Source: Candidatus Haliotispira prima
Lineage (GTDB): Bacteria; Spirochaetota; Spirochaetia; SP-2023
Assembly: GCA_029867005.1 (NCBI GenBank)
Contig: CP123443.1
Location: 2,604,001 to 2,668,000, forward strand
Length of the DNA: 64,000 bases
Direction of reading: 5' to 3'
The translations under genes and the position numbers were made by a program. Below the pieces are notes generated by a model. The model saw only the letters and a list, made by a program, of their open reading frames with translations. It did no database searches and was not told the origin of the DNA. Shown piece by piece: positions 17,043 to 26,496 of this stretch (its first letter is position 1; the number at the start of each line of letters is the position of its first letter).

Positions 17043-18725
17043 ATGGGTTCAAAGATGAAAATCCTGTATTTATCGGGGGTGTTGCTCTCGGTTGTACTGT
17101 TCAATGCCTGCGGTGGGGTCTATGGCGCACGGAAGATGCCAGCCAAACAACCCCTACACTTTAACATGCCGGCAGACCGACCCTGGCTTGATGAAGCCGA
17201 TATGACCCGGTTGGACCGGCAACTGGATGGGGCCAACATTCTCGATATTCAGGCACTGGTGACAGAAGGTGCCCTCAGTTATGAAAGATTGACACTCTAT
17301 TATTTGCAGCGTATCCGGGACTACGACAACAAATTGAACAGCATCATAGAGCTGAATCCCGAAGCTTTGGAGCTGGCCCGGTCGCGCGATAACGAACGCA
17401 ACGAGCAAAAGACAAAGCACGGCGAAGTCCCCCTGATGTATGGCATTCCGGTATTGCTGAAAGACAATATTTCAACGGCGGGGCAGCTACACACCACAGC
17501 CGGGGCCTTGGCCATGAAAGGTTTCGCCGCCGGCAAAGATGCCAAACTCGTCACCCGGTTGCGGGAAAGTGGTGCCATTATCCTGGGCAAGGCCAATCTG
17601 TCGGAGTGGGCCAATGCCATGGCCGACCAAGCCCCCAACGGCTATTCGGCCTTGGGTGGTCAGACCCGAAACCCCTATCGCCTGAGCCTCAATGTCGGCG
17701 GCTCCAGCTCCGGATCCGCCGTCTCTGTCGCCGCCGAGTTTAGCACCGTCAGCATCGGTACCGAGACATCAGGCTCTATTATCAACCCCTCATCGCTGAA
17801 TTCCGTTTACGGTATGAGGCCGGGCGGAAACTTGGTACCGCAGGATATGGTGATACCCATCACCGATCATCTGGATACCCCGGGACCAATGGCCCGCAAT
17901 ATCACGGACTTGGCCATTACCCTCAGTGTCATTGCCTCCGGTCAAACAGACTATCGCGAGTTCCTCGACCCGGACAAAGTCCGGGAGCGCAAATTGCGGA
18001 TTGGTTTTGCCGTCAATCTGCCGAGCTACGATGGCCGGGAATTTGATCTGGACGACGAGCAGTTGGCCGCTCTTAAGGATTTATTTGACCGGGCGGGCAT
18101 AGCATTCCTCCCCATCGAATACCAACCTCAATTCGGGGAGGCTTTACAGAATGGTTTCTTTTCGGCTTTCTACCAAGGCCTGCGCACTGATATTGAAACA
18201 TATTTTGTTCAGGCGGGGGTGGACTTTCCCATCGGCAAATTACGTGATATAGTCAATTTCAACATGTTGGATCCGGATCTGGCAATCCCATATGGACAGG
18301 GCCAATTTATTGCGGCCCTGAGCCAAGAGGACCAAAGTCCGGAAGAATTGGAACGCGTCTTCCTGGCCGGCCGTACGGAAGCCATCGCAGATATGGAAGC
18401 CATGTTCCGGTCAGGTGGCAGCGAGCCGCCGGACATAGTAGCCGGTGTGGGCAACAGCCTCTCTCTTCAGTACGTGATGGCGGATTACACCGCGCTTTCG
18501 GTTCCGATTGGGTACGGCGGGGCTCTCGGGGGAAGCTATGAAAAGGGTTTCCGCCCCCTGAATATCACTTTGGTGAGCAAGGCCGGGTCGGAAGGTATCT
18601 TAATTGCCGCAGCCTACGCCTTAGAGCGACAACTGGAACAACTCGAAACGGATTCGGAACATCGCGAATCAGGGCTGGGCCCCCGCAAACGACCGGCTTT
18701 AGTCTTCCGCAAATCCGAAGAATAA
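17043..18725 (+). CDS. Amidase-signature family enzyme, probable lipoprotein
   Basis: 560 residues. Lipobox VLFNAC (Cys23) follows a basic N-terminus. Amidase signature intact: catalytic Lys140 in PVLLKDN, the GGSSSGS loop (219-225) and GTETSGSI, where Ser245 is the nucleophile. It hydrolyses an amide bond; candidates include peptide amides, but the substrate cannot be read from sequence. GGAC-type ribosome site before the ATG. Standalone, between a divergent binding-protein gene and the convergent rhodanese gene. Confidence 0.85.
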   Translation: MGSKMKILYLSGVLLSVVLFNACGGVYGARKMPAKQPLHFNMPADRPWLDEADMTRLDRQLDGANILDIQALVTEGALSYERLTLYYLQRIRDYDNKLNSIIELNPEALELARSRDNERNEQKTKHGEVPLMYGIPVLLKDNISTAGQLHTTAGALAMKGFAAGKDAKLVTRLRESGAIILGKANLSEWANAMADQAPNGYSALGGQTRNPYRLSLNVGGSSSGSAVSVAAEFSTVSIGTETSGSIINPSSLNSVYGMRPGGNLVPQDMVIPITDHLDTPGPMARNITDLAITLSVIASGQTDYREFLDPDKVRERKLRIGFAVNLPSYDGREFDLDDEQLAALKDLFDRAGIAFLPIEYQPQFGEALQNGFFSAFYQGLRTDIETYFVQAGVDFPIGKLRDIVNFNMLDPDLAIPYGQGQFIAALSQEDQSPEELERVFLAGRTEAIADMEAMFRSGGSEPPDIVAGVGNSLSLQYVMADYTALSVPIGYGGALGGSYEKGFRPLNITLVSKAGSEGILIAAAYALERQLEQLETDSEHRESGLGPRKRPALVFRKSEE

Positions 18726-18792
18726 TGACGAGAAATAATAGGAAATAATGGCACGGTAATGGCGGAGTCTCGGAGGGGGGAGTCCCCTTCTG

Positions 18793-19497
18793 TCACTCGA
18801 CCGTGCCGCCCATCCTCTGCCAGTCGACCAAACCTGATTGCAGGTGATATATTACAGCCGCGCCGCTGCGGGAAAAGTAGTCCCGATAGGCTCGCAACGA
18901 GCGCACTCCGCTACGACAGTACAACAGCACCGGACGTTGACTGTACTTTTTGGCCAAACTCACGCTGAGTTTACTCAGCGGTACATTCGTCGCCCCGGAA
19001 ATGTGTCCGGCGGCAAACTCATAATCTTCGCGCACATCAATCAGGTTCACTACGGTCCGGTTTTTTTGCAGGACTGCCCGGAAATCTCCGGCAGAAAGCC
19101 GGAAAAACGCATCCCCGGAGGGGAATGGCGGCTCCCAATTCCCACTGAATGTATTGGGAACAAAAATCTCCGGTTCCAACTCTTCAAACTCTTCTTCTTC
19201 CGGCTCGGTCATGATGCCGGAGGCCCCCCTCGGGGGCAGTTTGCTCAGCGTCCTTTCCTGAGCCTCCTCCTCCACTTCCTGAGCCAACAATTCGGGAACG
19301 GAAACGGCGGAAAAGAGTATTACCAAGAAGGTTGTGAAGCCAAGCAGGAGAACCGAAGGTATGGGCGAACACACTCGACGACAAAAAACCAACCCTGCGG
19401 ACAATACCGCCGAGACATGGAAGGATGCTGATTTCATTCTGCGCACTCTGCAAACAAGACGCGCAGGAACGGTCTTATCATTTTTCATATCGCCCAT
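18793..19497 (-). CDS. Membrane-anchored or exported rhodanese-domain protein
   Basis: About 234 residues from the ATG at 19497; a second ATG at 19488 and a TTG at 19596 are also possible. N-terminal basic region and hydrophobic segment (SVLLLGFTTFLVILFS) then an acidic, E-rich linker. The C-terminal ~100 residues are a rhodanese domain: VNLIDVREDYEFAAGHISGA and the active loop YCRSGVRS with catalytic Cys. Likely sulfur transfer outside the cytoplasm or at the membrane. Divergent from the LacI-type gene. Confidence 0.75.
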   Translation of the reverse strand: MGDMKNDKTVPARLVCRVRRMKSASFHVSAVLSAGLVFCRRVCSPIPSVLLLGFTTFLVILFSAVSVPELLAQEVEEEAQERTLSKLPPRGASGIMTEPEEEEFEELEPEIFVPNTFSGNWEPPFPSGDAFFRLSAGDFRAVLQKNRTVVNLIDVREDYEFAAGHISGATNVPLSKLSVSLAKKYSQRPVLLYCRSGVRSLRAYRDYFSRSGAAVIYHLQSGLVDWQRMGGTVE

Positions 19498-19625
19498 TCG
19501 CCCACTATAGTCGTCCGGGACCGGCTTAGCTGTGCCCGGATTGCGGCCCCGCCCCATCCTCAAACGGCAGAAAACAGAATCTTTCAGAATTTCCAATTAA
19601 ACCGTTTGACTTTTCCGAATCCGAG

Positions 19626-19631
19626 TATAAT
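19626..19631 (+). promoter_or_regulatory. -10 element close to LacI-type start
   Basis: Consensus TATAAT ends 9 nt before the ATG at 19641, with TTGACT 14 bp upstream (19606-19611). Transcription would start within a few bases of the ATG, and no ribosome site is visible, so the mRNA may be leaderless or nearly so. Confidence 0.45.
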
Positions 19632-19640
19632 TTATAGCGT

Positions 19641-20909
19641 ATGGCGAAGAAGACGACAAGAGTCAGCGACATCGCAAAAATGGCACGCGTGTCACCTGCA
19701 ACCGTTTCCCTGGTTCTCAACAACCGCAAAGGCATCAGTTCGGCCGTGGCAAAGCGGGTACAGCAAATCGCTTTCGAAATGGGCTACCACAAAGGGCTCA
19801 GTCCAAAACTAAAGATGCGCAATGTTGTGGCCCAAGTCTGCATCCTCCAAATACGGAAGGAAGGCGACTTCATAGAAACGCAGCTCGCCGGTTTTGAAAG
19901 CTTTACCTCAGGTATTGTCGACTACACGATAGGGTTGCAGGGGGAGCGGGAAATACACTTGGAAGTCCGCAATACGAATTGGGATTTGGCCGATATTCAG
20001 GCGGCCCTCAGCAGTGCCTTCGGCCGGGACTTGCCGGACCGGAGCATTGTCGGGAGCACAGAGACGAAGGAAGAACCCGCCCCGGATTCCGGGGCGGGTA
20101 CGGGTAACCCGGCGGACGACCCGGCCGCCCAAGACAAACCGCCGGAAACAGACCCGAAGAACCCCTCTGTGCCGCCCAAAAATGTTTTGAAGCGCGGCCT
20201 GCTGGTTATTGCCACAGAGTTGAATGCCCAAGACATCTTTCGTCTGGCCCGGAACATTGACCTCCCCTCTGTCTTTATCGATGCACCCTACCCGGAGCTG
20301 CCCTATGATTTTGTCAATATCAACAATACTCATGTGATGTACGATATTGTGTGGCATTTAAAGGAACAGGGCTATCGGAACCCGGCCTATGTTCATGCCC
20401 TGCAATCACAGGCCGGTCAATCACCAGCCAGTCAATCACCAGCCAATTGCAGCAGCCGTAGTGCCGCATTGCGCAAGGCCATGCGGCACTACGGTATGGG
20501 TGGGGAGCCACGGCTTATAGGGGCCTCCCTGCGAGGCGATAATGAAGGCCTTTTGGTCAGGCAACAGCTAGAACAATTGCACCGGGACGCGGGCCGAGAA
20601 TTCCCGGATGCCTTTGTTTGTTACAGCGATATTCAGGCTTACAGTATCATTAAAACCTTGCAGGAGATGGGTTTTCGTATTCCGGAAGATATCGCCGTAG
20701 TCGGTTTTGAAAATATGATTTCCAGTCCCTTCTTTTCTCCACCCTTGAGTTCTGTAGCCATACCGCGCAGGGAAATAGGAGTACGTGCGATAAAGCGTCT
20801 TCTCGAAAAGTTGACGCTCGGGGAAAAAAAACAGGAAGGCTCCCATTTCCCGGTAAGCCAGGAGATTAACTGCCGTTTTGTCGCACGAGAGAGCAGCAGT
20901 CGCGGCTGA
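19641..20909 (+). CDS. LacI-family transcriptional regulator
   Basis: 422 residues. N-terminal HTH (VSDIAKMARVSPATVSLVLN, about 6-25) followed by the hinge. C-terminal periplasmic-binding-like sensor domain with HVMYDIVWHLKEQGY, AFVCYSDIQAYSIIKTL and IAVVGFENM. Around residues 135-180 there is a P/D/E-rich insertion not present in ordinary LacI proteins. No sugar-use genes lie adjacent, so the effector is unknown. Confidence 0.85.
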   Translation: MAKKTTRVSDIAKMARVSPATVSLVLNNRKGISSAVAKRVQQIAFEMGYHKGLSPKLKMRNVVAQVCILQIRKEGDFIETQLAGFESFTSGIVDYTIGLQGEREIHLEVRNTNWDLADIQAALSSAFGRDLPDRSIVGSTETKEEPAPDSGAGTGNPADDPAAQDKPPETDPKNPSVPPKNVLKRGLLVIATELNAQDIFRLARNIDLPSVFIDAPYPELPYDFVNINNTHVMYDIVWHLKEQGYRNPAYVHALQSQAGQSPASQSPANCSSRSAALRKAMRHYGMGGEPRLIGASLRGDNEGLLVRQQLEQLHRDAGREFPDAFVCYSDIQAYSIIKTLQEMGFRIPEDIAVVGFENMISSPFFSPPLSSVAIPRREIGVRAIKRLLEKLTLGEKKQEGSHFPVSQEINCRFVARESSSRG

Positions 20910-21001
20910 GAATCAAACCGGCTCTTCCAAGCTTGCTCTTTGTCCGCATTTTGTCTACATTAGCCCGCCGAGAGTGCCTGCTGAGAGTGCCTGCCGGGAA
21001 T

Positions 21002-21045
21002 CCCATACCAGATACCAGGGGCGAAAGAGTCCGGTATGGGCCTTT
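21002..21045 (+). terminator. Hairpin after LacI-type gene
   Basis: CCCATACC (21002-21009) pairs with GGTATGGG (21033-21040), followed by CCTTTT. Plausible rho-independent terminator with a weak T-run. Confidence 0.45.
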
Positions 21046-21102
21046 TACCGCCTTCCTCACTCTAAAAAATATAGATATCCGACAATTCAGGAGTTTTGTA
21101 AA

Positions 21103-21381
21103 ATGAACAAAAATGCAAAAGTGGAAATGTACTACAAAGACGGGTGCCCATTCTGTATCCGGGCCAAAGCTTTGTTGGTACAGAAAGGTTGGGTTATCCG
21201 GGAATACCCCGCCAAACGGGATCAAACCCTATTTGCGGAGATGGTCGACCGGTCCGGCGGTCGCCGAACCTTCCCCCAGATATTTATCAACGACCGCCAT
21301 ATCGGAGGCTGCGATGAGCTGTACAGCCTGGAGGATCAGGGAAAACTGGACGGCCTCTCAGAGAGCGAAGGATCTGTTTAG
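21103..21381 (+). CDS. Glutaredoxin
   Basis: 92 residues from the ATG at 21103 (AGGAG site just upstream); the longer open frame from 20878 overlaps the regulator and is not needed. CPFC active site after YYKDG, the TFP cis-proline loop (RRTFPQIFINDRHIGGCDEL) and the GG-CD glutathione-binding motif are all present. Reduces disulfides or glutathione mixed disulfides in the cytoplasm. Full family length. Confidence 0.9.
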   Translation: MNKNAKVEMYYKDGCPFCIRAKALLVQKGWVIREYPAKRDQTLFAEMVDRSGGRRTFPQIFINDRHIGGCDELYSLEDQGKLDGLSESEGSV

Positions 21382-21798
21382 AATCTTGGACTTCACGACA
21401 AAGATTTCACTGTAAAGGTTTTGTGGCAAAGATCTGCGGCAAAGGATACTCTCATCTTGGCCGTGATGGAAAGAGTCCTTTTTGTTCACAATAGAAGTCG
21501 AATTGGAAGAATCTGTTTCTGAAATTCTGTTCATTTCTCTCATTCCGCCAATTTTCGTGCCATTCCGAACTTTACATAGTCAAGCTTTTATAGCCAGACT
21601 ATATTGTTGCCGGTTGTCCTCATTATTGCCGCTTGTTGCGGCTTGGACTCTGCTCTGCGATAATCACATTTTTTGCTGCCCCGCTCTTCTTTGCCGCTTT
21701 GCGGTCTCCTACCGACGGTCGCAATGAGGATGAGAGTTCAGGCGCAAAGTTATCCCGGCAGATTTTGTACGCCCGGATAGCAACAGAAGGAGTTATTT
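21382..21798. other. Intergenic region before tldD
   Basis: No gene or RNA recognised in ~415 bp. The last part has AGAAGGAG, the ribosome site for tldD. Confidence 0.5.
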
Positions 21799-23205
21799 AT
21801 GTTAGAACAGGAAAGTGCTGCAAAAATTCTGGAGGCCGGCAAAAGTACCGGTGCCGATTATGTGGAGATATTTGTCGAAAACACCTACCGCGCCTCCCTT
21901 TCGCTGTTGAGCTCGGAAATGGAAAGTTGCCAGAGTGGTATCGATGCCGGGGTCGGCATTCGATTGCTCTTTGGTGACCAAGTCTACTATGTCTACAGTA
22001 ACACCTTGGACGAGGATGAACTGGTCGCTTTGGTCTACAAGCAGAAACCACGTTTACAGGCTGGGGGAACCGCACTTCGGTCACCATCCCGGCCGCCATT
22101 TTCCGTGCTGCGGCCGGGAACCAAGGCCGGAAACATGGAGCTGCTAAGCCTGGACCATGATGTACCGACCCTCCAAAAGGTCGAATTTTTGCAGGCCATC
22201 GACAGGGCGGCCCGCAAGGATGGCGGGGACAAATTGTCTCAGGTCTATGCCATGCTCTCCCAGAGCCGCCAAAAGGTGCAGATATTTAGCAGTGAAGGTA
22301 CTTCCACAGAGGATGAACGCAATTATATCCGCTGTGTTTGTCAGGCTATCGCCGGCGACGGCACGAGAGAGAGCATGGGCTACGAGGCCCCGGGAGCCCA
22401 AGCCGGATGGGAGTATGCCCAAGGTTTGGATACGGAAGCCCTGGCCGGCAAAGTTGTGCGCCGAGCCTTGTTAAAACTGGACGCCGTGGCCTGCCCTGCG
22501 GGCAAACTGCCAGTGGTGATCGATAACGGTTTTGGCGGTGTGATCTTTCATGAAGCATGTGGCCATTCCCTGGAAACGACTTCGGTGGCCAAAAAAGCCA
22601 GTGTCTTTACCGATAAGCTGGGAGAACAAATCGCCAATTCCTGCGTCAGCGCGGTGGATGACGGAACGCTCCCCGGCGAATGGGGCTCGTTGAATTTTGA
22701 CGATGAGGGTATGCCAACCCAGCGCACTCAGTTGATTAAAGACGGCATTTTGCAAAGCTATATGGTTGATCTGGTGGGTTCGATGCAAACGGGCTACGCA
22801 CGAACCGGTTCGGGACGGCGTCAGTCCTACCGCTTCGCACCGGCATCGCGGATGCGCAATACCTTCATCGAGGCCGGTCCGCACAAACTCGAAGAACTAA
22901 TCGCTTCCATTGATTACGGTTTGTATGCCCACAAGATGGGTGGCGGTTCTGTGAGCCCGGGCACAGGCGAATTCAATTTTGCGGCCGATGAAGCCTATAT
23001 TATCCGAAACGGCAAAATTGCCGAACCGGTGCGCTCTGCCAGCCTGATCGGGCGCGGCGAAGAAGTGATTCGGCGCATCAGCATGGTGGCCGACAATCCG
23101 GAGTACGGCCAAGGCATGTGCGGCTCGGTCAGCGGCAGTATCCCGGCCAACGTCGGTCAGCCGGCGATTAAAGTCGACGAAATTCTGATCGGGGGAGATG
23201 AGTAA
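21799..23205 (+). CDS. tldD: TldD metalloprotease subunit
   Basis: 468 residues, full length. Contains HEACGH (HExxxH zinc site) in the segment GGVIFHEACGHSLE, plus the family motifs DDGTLPGEWGS and RRQSYRFAPASRMRNT. In other bacteria TldD pairs with TldE/PmbA to form a heterodimeric protease that degrades unfolded peptides and matures some RiPPs. The next gene is its partner, and the TAA of tldD overlaps the ATG of pmbA (TAATG). No RiPP precursor was seen nearby. AGAAGGAG ribosome site. Confidence 0.93.
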   Translation: MLEQESAAKILEAGKSTGADYVEIFVENTYRASLSLLSSEMESCQSGIDAGVGIRLLFGDQVYYVYSNTLDEDELVALVYKQKPRLQAGGTALRSPSRPPFSVLRPGTKAGNMELLSLDHDVPTLQKVEFLQAIDRAARKDGGDKLSQVYAMLSQSRQKVQIFSSEGTSTEDERNYIRCVCQAIAGDGTRESMGYEAPGAQAGWEYAQGLDTEALAGKVVRRALLKLDAVACPAGKLPVVIDNGFGGVIFHEACGHSLETTSVAKKASVFTDKLGEQIANSCVSAVDDGTLPGEWGSLNFDDEGMPTQRTQLIKDGILQSYMVDLVGSMQTGYARTGSGRRQSYRFAPASRMRNTFIEAGPHKLEELIASIDYGLYAHKMGGGSVSPGTGEFNFAADEAYIIRNGKIAEPVRSASLIGRGEEVIRRISMVADNPEYGQGMCGSVSGSIPANVGQPAIKVDEILIGGDE

Positions 23206-24605
23206 TGCACAACTACCAAAGTTTGGAAGTCGAGAAAGTTTCCGAAGCCCGGAGTGAGATGGACAGTGGAACCGCCAGGTGCATCCATCAAACTCTCGAC
23301 ATGGCAATTAGCTCCGGTGCCGGAGCTGCCGACATCGTGCTGGCAGAAAGCGAAAGCCGGAGTCTGAAGGCCCAAAAAGGGAAAATTTCCGAGAACAAGA
23401 TTTCTGCTTCCCGAATTATGGGCCTCCGAGTAGAGAAGAATGGCCGTGTTGGCCTGTCCTACAGTGAGTCACTGCTGGAAAAAGACCTCCGCACTATGGT
23501 CGAAATGGCACTGAGTAATACCCAATTCACCAAAGAAGACCCGAGCCGAGGCATCCACAGCCGGGCCTCGGAAGCCCTGCTGCCCGACTGCTCAGCCCAG
23601 TACTGTCCGGAGGCAGAGCAGAGTAGCCTGGAAGAAAAAGAGGCGTTGACGCTGAGTCTGGAGAGCGAGCCGCTCGCACGAGATGCGCGCGTGCAAGTGG
23701 TGCCGTACAATGGTTTTGGTGAGAGCCGTTCGGGCCACTATGTGGCCAACAGCAACGGTGTATTTTGCTACGAACGTTCTCGCGGTTACAACTGTTATAC
23801 CTACGTGCTGATGGAAGAAGGCGGGGTCAAGGCCGATTATGGCGAATCCAGTATGGCCCGACGTTTTGCCGATCTGGATCCGGAATTTTGCGTGTCCGAG
23901 GCCTTGGCCGAAGCGACCATGTTGCTGGGTGCCAAACCGATTGCCGGGGGCAATTACGACGTAATCTTTAGCCCGGAAGCCCTGGCTTCCCTGTTGAGCT
24001 GCTTTGAAGTGATGTTTTCCGGTTTTGCCGCCAAAACCAAAACGAATCCGATGCGTGATAAATTGGGGCTGTCCATCGCTTCGGAGAAACTGCAAATTAT
24101 CGACATGCCGCGCTACCGGGATTCGCTGCACATGCAGTTCTTTGATTCTGAGGGCTTAGTGCCCCGGGATTTGATGCTGATTGAAAACGGGATGTTGAAA
24201 AATTTTTATCACAATTGCGAGACAGCCAAATATTTTGGCGTGGAATCCAACGCACGGGGCGCACGTTCGGCCGGAGGCAACCTGGGCACGGCAGGGAACT
24301 GCCTGTTGATCGTACCGGATAGAGGTGGCGCGGATATGCGCAGCGGCCGGTTTTTGGAAGTACAGGAGTTGAGCGGCCTCCATTCCGGCTGTGATGCCAC
24401 CAGTGGAGACTTCTCGCTGCCATGCACCGGCAGGCTGTACCAGAACGGAGAAGTCCTGCAAGGCGTGCGCGATGTCACGTTGGCGGGCAATTTCTACAAG
24501 ATGTTGCAGCAGATCAGTGCAGTCGGCAGCGAGTTGAAAAGTACCGGCGGCAAGAGTTTCTTTACGCCTGACTTACGCTTCTCCGGTCTGACCGTTGCCG
24601 GATAA
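23205..24605 (+). CDS. pmbA: PmbA/TldE metalloprotease partner subunit
   Basis: 466 residues. Homologous to TldD but without the HExxxH site, as expected for TldE. Conserved features: VVPYNGFGESRS, SPEALASLLSCF, and the C-terminal FSLPCTGRLYQNGE... VTLAGNFYKML. Overlaps tldD by one base, so the two are translationally coupled in one operon. Confidence 0.92.
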   Translation: MHNYQSLEVEKVSEARSEMDSGTARCIHQTLDMAISSGAGAADIVLAESESRSLKAQKGKISENKISASRIMGLRVEKNGRVGLSYSESLLEKDLRTMVEMALSNTQFTKEDPSRGIHSRASEALLPDCSAQYCPEAEQSSLEEKEALTLSLESEPLARDARVQVVPYNGFGESRSGHYVANSNGVFCYERSRGYNCYTYVLMEEGGVKADYGESSMARRFADLDPEFCVSEALAEATMLLGAKPIAGGNYDVIFSPEALASLLSCFEVMFSGFAAKTKTNPMRDKLGLSIASEKLQIIDMPRYRDSLHMQFFDSEGLVPRDLMLIENGMLKNFYHNCETAKYFGVESNARGARSAGGNLGTAGNCLLIVPDRGGADMRSGRFLEVQELSGLHSGCDATSGDFSLPCTGRLYQNGEVLQGVRDVTLAGNFYKMLQQISAVGSELKSTGGKSFFTPDLRFSGLTVAG

Positions 24606-24689
24606 GCGGTGGTGTTTTCCTCCCCGGCTCTATCCTGTCCGAATCCTCTGAAAAAACCGAGAGGCCACAAGGTGAAAATTCCTCGTCCG

Positions 24690-25808
24690 ATGACCGACCG
24701 GGCCAATCCGCGTCACCACTTCGTACGGGGCATATTCTTCGGGCTTTTGCTGGTTGTCCTGCCGTGGCAGGCCGGCAGGCCGTTGGCGGCTCAGTCCCAA
24801 GCGAAGCAACCGGAACAAGCAGAGCAGTCAGAACAAGCGAAACAGCCGGAACAAGCGAAGCAATCGGAACAAACAGAGCAGCCGGAACAAGCAAAACAGT
24901 CAGAACAAGCGAAGCAGTCAGAACAAACGAAACAACCGGAACCGGAAGCATCCGAACAGAAAGGCGAAACGGAACAAAGAGAGACAAAAGCGAAAGAGGA
25001 AAAAACGAAGGATGAGAAAATAAAGGATGTGCCCGCCGGACAAACTTCTGCCGGCTGGCCGGAGTTTATCCGTCGGGAAGACACACACCGCCATATTCTG
25101 AGTAGTGATGTCGGTTTTCTGCTGGGCTTCAACGGTTCTCAATTTCTAGACAACGCCCAAGAATATCTGAGCCTGATAGACCCCTATTCTCAGTCCGGCG
25201 ACGATCTGCGCTATGGTATCAGTGCGACTTTGAATTGGGGCATAATCTGGCTACAGGGTCGCAGAGGGCACGGGGGCAACTTTGCTGAGCCGATCAAAGT
25301 ACGTGAGCCGCAAATCGGCAACCTGCACAAATGGGCATTGGGCTTTCAATTGCGCAATATGCTGAGCGTAGGGACCACGAGTTTGGCCTACCGCGATAAA
25401 AAACGTTCTTTCCAAAGTTTCCACAGTCAGCAGGATTTGCGGATTTTTTATGCATTTCAGCCTGTATTCGTCATCAGTTACCTCTTTTCTCCGTTTTGGG
25501 AATTACAGTTTCACGTCGGGCCGTCCCTTCATTTTAATTTTTACCAAAGATACGCTGAAGAATTTTTTCTGGGCGATATTCAACTGGTGCAGAAAACGAC
25601 GATTACAACAGAAGATTCTGAGACCATGAGTGTCTTCAGTCCCGGTGTCGTTGCCGGTTTGTCGTTTTCCCGCTACTTTTATTCGTTTCTGTCGCTCGGC
25701 ATCAGTAGCCAGTTCGTCCTAAATATTTCTCCCTACGAGGGTTCCAACGCAGGGCGTTACAATCTGGGCCACCTTCTCTTTGGCCTGTATATACAGATTT
25801 CCCTGTAG
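24690..25808 (+). CDS. Exported protein with Q/E/K repeat region, barrel-like C-terminus
   Basis: About 372 residues from the ATG at 24690; a GTG at 24672 is also possible. Signal peptide (GIFFGLLLVVLP... LAAQ) then ~50 residues of a five-residue repeat of the type EQAKQ(P/S), encoded by 15-bp tandem units at about 24800-24950, then a lysine/glutamate-rich linker. The C-terminal ~240 residues have the alternating aromatic strands of an outer-membrane barrel and end FGLYIQISL. Unknown function. It starts just after pmbA and may share its transcript. Confidence 0.55.
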   Translation: MTDRANPRHHFVRGIFFGLLLVVLPWQAGRPLAAQSQAKQPEQAEQSEQAKQPEQAKQSEQTEQPEQAKQSEQAKQSEQTKQPEPEASEQKGETEQRETKAKEEKTKDEKIKDVPAGQTSAGWPEFIRREDTHRHILSSDVGFLLGFNGSQFLDNAQEYLSLIDPYSQSGDDLRYGISATLNWGIIWLQGRRGHGGNFAEPIKVREPQIGNLHKWALGFQLRNMLSVGTTSLAYRDKKRSFQSFHSQQDLRIFYAFQPVFVISYLFSPFWELQFHVGPSLHFNFYQRYAEEFFLGDIQLVQKTTITTEDSETMSVFSPGVVAGLSFSRYFYSFLSLGISSQFVLNISPYEGSNAGRYNLGHLLFGLYIQISL

Positions 25809-26050
25809 GGAGAGCCTCACAGGCCCCCCCCGGTCCGACCCGTTTGGTTTTCGGTGCACTAAAAAATTCGTCCGGGAACATTTGGCAAACGGCCATGCTT
25901 CCTTTCTCTCCGGCCAAAAGCTTTGCAGGATCAAATTATTCTCTTGTATTTCACGGGTGCTCTGTCTATATTTGAGCGGGCTGAGAGTACTCTGAGAGAG
26001 TACCCTGAAAAGGGCTCGGAACACTTTAAAACACTTTTAGGAGGTAGCGA

Positions 26051-26461
26051 ATGGATGTCACCGTGCGCAGCAGTACCCGACAGGGGCTGTCTGAATTCCT
26101 TGAGGACCAAGACTATTTGGTAGAGTCACTGAGTCCGCATATTTTAGCCGTTAAATCAGTGGGCGGCCCTACTGTCTATATTGCTCAGCAACACCATGAA
26201 GAAGGGATCGGCAGGCTCTATTTTGAGCTCAGTTTGGGCCTGTTGGGCAACCTTGAACAGAACGCTCCCGTTCTGTTCAAATTGTTGGATTTGAACAGCG
26301 AAATTACCCCCGTCAGTGTGGCTGTCAACAGCGAAGACGGCCAACCCCGGCTGTGCTTGGTCGAAAGCCTGGAGAGCGGGAATCTGGACAACAACGAAGT
26401 GCTTTCCGTGTTGGAAGCCATGGGTCTGGCCTGCTTGCGAGTACAGCAACTGCTCGATTGA
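26051..26461 (+). CDS. YjfI/DUF2170-like small protein
   Basis: 136 residues, acidic, cytoplasmic, no membrane segment. The pattern (LAVKSVGGPTVYIAQQ, LNSEITPVSVAVN, and a C-terminal helix VLSVLEAMGLACLRVQQLL) resembles DUF2170 proteins. In Enterobacteria, YjfI of this family sits beside the PspA homologue YjfJ, and here a PspA gene follows 35 bp downstream. Clear AGGAGG site. Domain assignment leans partly on this context. Confidence 0.5.
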   Translation: MDVTVRSSTRQGLSEFLEDQDYLVESLSPHILAVKSVGGPTVYIAQQHHEEGIGRLYFELSLGLLGNLEQNAPVLFKLLDLNSEITPVSVAVNSEDGQPRLCLVESLESGNLDNNEVLSVLEAMGLACLRVQQLLD

Positions 26462-26496
26462 CAGAGACGAGAGGACTATCTTAGGAGGATTGTAGT

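Noticed and set aside
24800..24950. 15-bp repeats as a regulatory or CRISPR-like array
   Set aside because: They are in frame and encode a five-residue protein repeat.
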